DNA of 64,000 nt, taken from Streptomyces sp. NRRL WC-3742 (GTDB lineage Bacteria; Actinomycetota; Actinomycetes; Streptomycetales; Streptomycetaceae). Position numbers and translations under genes: made by a program. The notes under the pieces are model-generated. The model did not search any database. It had not been told where the DNA came from and was given only the letters and a program-made list of their open reading frames with translations. Where the stretch lies: NCBI RefSeq assembly GCF_000720635.1, contig NZ_JOCF01000034.1, positions 1 to 64,000 of the forward strand. The letters run 5' to 3'. This document shows positions 62,047 through 64,000 of the stretch, one piece after another. Position 1 is the stretch's first letter. Every line of letters starts with the position of its first letter.

Positions 62047-62148
62047 GCTCCCGTCGACCAACTCCCGTCGTCCCTCGGGCGATCAGGGCTGCCCGCGTGC
62101 GGACCCGCCCCGGCCGCGAGGCCGCCGTACCAGGGAACAGGGAGCACT

Positions 62149-64000
62149 GTGTCCGAGCAGATCGTGCGTTCCGAGAAGGCCGAGAATCCCGAGAAGGCCG
62201 AGAACCCCGACAAAGCCGAGAATCCCGAGCACCCCGCGCAGCCCGAGGACGAGAAGGAGCACGAGAGGGAGCACGAGAAGGAGCACGAGGAGGAGCTGCG
62301 CCTGCGCTACCCCGGCGACCGCAGGGCCGCCGCGGCCGCCTCCATGTCCGCGAGCGCGATGATGCGCCGCCTGCCGCACCTGGTCCGCCGCGCGCTGGGC
62401 CTGGCCTGGGCGGCGGACCGAACCTCCACCGCGCTGCTGCTGGTCTGCCAGGCGCTCGCCGGAGTCTTCGGCGCGCTGGCGCTGTACGCCACCACCGGCA
62501 CGCTGAACGCCCTGCTGGTCGCCGGGCCCGTCACCGACCACCTGCGCACCGCCGCGCCCTCGCTGGCGCTGCTCACCGCATCCGCCGCGCTGCGCGCCGT
62601 CCTCGGCATCGCCGTGGTCGGCCTCTCCGGCCGGGTCTCGCCCAGGATCACCCGGGAGGCGGAGCTGGCCCTGATCGCCGCCGGGTGCGCCGCCGAGCTG
62701 GAAGCCTACGACGAGCCCGCCTACAACGAGCAGTGGGAGGCGGCGGACCGGGGCTCCTCCACCACCCCCGACCTGCTCTCCACCGCCCAGGACGTGATCG
62801 CCTCCACCGTCTCGCTGGCCGCCGCCGCGGGCGTCCTGGCCACCCTGCACCCCTGGCTGGTGCCGCTGCTGCTGCTCGGCTCGGTGCCCACCGGCGTGGG
62901 GGCCGTGCGCACCGCCCGCATCCACTACCTGGCGGCGGTCACCACCAACGAGGAGCGCGGCGCGCTGCGCGTCTACCGCTGGTTCCTGATCGACAAGACC
63001 CGGGCCGACCAGGTGCGTTCGGACCAGGTGCCGCCCTTCCTGATGGCCAAGTACCGCCGCGCCGAGGCCAAGATCGTCGCCGCCTCCGACCGCGCCACCC
63101 GGGAGGCCACCAGGGTCTCGCTGCTGGCCGCGCTGGGCACCGGCGCCGGCAGCGCGCTGATCTGGGGCGCGCTGCTCTACCTGGTCGCCAGCGGACGGAT
63201 CGACCTGGCCGCCGCCGGAACCGCCACCTTCGGCCTGCGTACGGCCGCCACCGGGCTGCACGGCCTGGTCGGCAACGGCGCCCGGCTCTACCGGATGGGC
63301 CTCTACCTGGACGACTACTTCACCTTCCTCGACGAGGCCGGCGGCCACCGCATCCGGCGCGGTTCCGTGGTGCCCGCCGCCCCGCAGTGCGTCGAGGTCC
63401 GCGACCTGGTCCACGCCTACCCGGGCGAGCAGCAGGAACCGGCCCTCGCCGGGGTGAGCATGAGCCTGCGGGCCGGGGAGATCGTCGCCGTGATCGGGCA
63501 GAACGGCAGCGGCAAGTCCACCCTGCTGAAGCTGCTCTCCGGCCTCTACCTGCCGCAGTCCGGCCGGATCACCTGGGACGGCGTGCCGGTGGAGGAACTG
63601 GACGCGGACGGCATGTGGTCCCGGGTCGCCCGGGTGCCGCAGGAGTTCGCCCGCTGGCCGCTGGGCGCCGCCGAGAACGTCCACCTGGGCCACCTCACCG
63701 ACCAGGTGATGGCCGACGTCGAACGGGCCGCTGCCCGTACGGGCTTCGACGAGATCGTCGCCCGGCTGCGCTCGGGCTGGCGCACCCTGCTCGCCCAGGG
63801 CTGGTGGGGCGGCGCGGAGTTGAGCGGCGGCGGCTGGCAGCGCGCGGCCGTGGCCCGGGCGCTGTACCGGACGGTTCGCAGCCCGGGCCTGCTGATCCTC
63901 GACGAGCCGACCTCCGACCTCGACCCGCGCGCCGAGCACCGCATCCTGCACGCGCTGCGCTCCCTCGCCCCGGGCCGGATCACGCTGCTGGTCACCCACA
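62149..64000 (+). CDS. ABC exporter of the lanthipeptide cluster, cut by the window end
   Basis: GTG 62149 (GGGAG upstream); 617 residues are visible and the frame is open at the last base. N-terminus (residues 8-50) is a charged repeat tract (EKAENP and EKEHE units). Six membrane spans follow (about residues 75-400). The nucleotide-binding domain has Walker A GQNGSGKSTLL, signature ELSGGGWQRAAVARAL and Walker B GLLILDEPTSDLD. There is no N-terminal C39 peptidase, so this exporter cannot itself remove the leader. A separate protease must, or the role is self-immunity/export of cleaved peptide. The window stops in the H-loop (LLVTH). Confidence 0.88.
   Translation, partial: MSEQIVRSEKAENPEKAENPDKAENPEHPAQPEDEKEHEREHEKEHEEELRLRYPGDRRAAAAASMSASAMMRRLPHLVRRALGLAWAADRTSTALLLVCQALAGVFGALALYATTGTLNALLVAGPVTDHLRTAAPSLALLTASAALRAVLGIAVVGLSGRVSPRITREAELALIAAGCAAELEAYDEPAYNEQWEAADRGSSTTPDLLSTAQDVIASTVSLAAAAGVLATLHPWLVPLLLLGSVPTGVGAVRTARIHYLAAVTTNEERGALRVYRWFLIDKTRADQVRSDQVPPFLMAKYRRAEAKIVAASDRATREATRVSLLAALGTGAGSALIWGALLYLVASGRIDLAAAGTATFGLRTAATGLHGLVGNGARLYRMGLYLDDYFTFLDEAGGHRIRRGSVVPAAPQCVEVRDLVHAYPGEQQEPALAGVSMSLRAGEIVAVIGQNGSGKSTLLKLLSGLYLPQSGRITWDGVPVEELDADGMWSRVARVPQEFARWPLGAAENVHLGHLTDQVMADVERAAARTGFDEIVARLRSGWRTLLAQGWWGGAELSGGGWQRAAVARALYRTVRSPGLLILDEPTSDLDPRAEHRILHALRSLAPGRITLLVTH
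62173..62286 (+). repeat. 18-bp and 12-bp tandem repeats in the exporter N-terminus
   Basis: Three 18-bp units at 62173, 62191 and 62209 code EKAENP, EKAENP and DKAENP. Three 12-bp units at 62251, 62263 and 62275 code EKEH, EREH and EKEH. Both lengths keep the frame. Confidence 0.9.

Overview
The window is GC-rich actinomycete DNA that looks like Streptomycetaceae (Streptomyces or Kitasatospora). The grounds are very strong G/C at third codon positions, frequent GTG starts, many 4-nt ATGA/GTGA stop-start overlaps, Tat lipoproteins, and a gene set typical of that family (NnaR, Rpf, Fur/KatG pair, type-II lanthipeptide enzyme). No rRNA, tRNA, CRISPR array, integrase or complete insertion sequence was seen. 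All functional calls come from reading the sequence; no database search was run.

Layout. 1-4.9 kb: a His/Met-rich membrane protein, a Tat-exported multicopper oxidase (copper handling) and an APC-type permease. 4.9-13.5 kb: a family of nested palindromes, a TetR regulator with a small membrane protein, an Rpf-like cell-wall enzyme, a purple acid phosphatase behind a PHO-box-like site, an MBL-fold hydrolase, a secreted beta-propeller, a Ser/Thr kinase with a degenerate lipoyl-like tail, and a TetR/hydrolase divergent pair. 14.4-19.4 kb: one 1,662-residue secreted protein joining a ribosome-inactivating-protein (rRNA N-glycosidase) domain, hemopexin-like repeats, ricin-B lectin, a GH18 chitinase and a chitin-binding tail. 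19.5-29.5 kb: the nitrate/nitrite assimilation locus. NnaR (a HemD-like domain plus winged helix) and a sirohydrochlorin chelatase face nasA, an FAD reductase, nirB, nirD and narK. The FAD reductase gene carries a palindromic MITE-like insertion that keeps the frame open.

29.6-37.7 kb: assorted small membrane or secreted proteins, an esterase, a universal stress protein, lysA, and a nicotinamidase-like protein lacking its metal loop. 37.9-46.2 kb: galactoside uptake and use, with a substrate-binding lipoprotein, two permeases and a GH36 alpha-galactosidase, then a DeoR regulator divergent from galT-galK. galE and the transporter ATPase are not here. 46.3-57.8 kb: an MFS exporter, an Rrf2 regulator, the Fur/KatG peroxide-defence pair, a two-component system next to a MacB-like ABC system, and two proteins of unknown function. 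58.2-64 kb: a class-II lanthipeptide cluster with two different precursors, a hairpin, one LanM, a tiny ORF, and an ABC exporter cut off by the window end.

Two themes stand out beyond gene content. Short tandem arrays (9-18 bp units) occur repeatedly in promoters, gene ends and the N-terminal coding regions of several genes. A separate family of CACTAC-N4-GTAGTG units occurs at three places. In most pairs the variable N4 covaries to stay complementary, and two of the three arrays end exactly at a stop codon. Best candidates for new biology are the RIP-chitinase fusion, the two-peptide lanthipeptide cluster, the nested palindrome family and the in-frame MITE.
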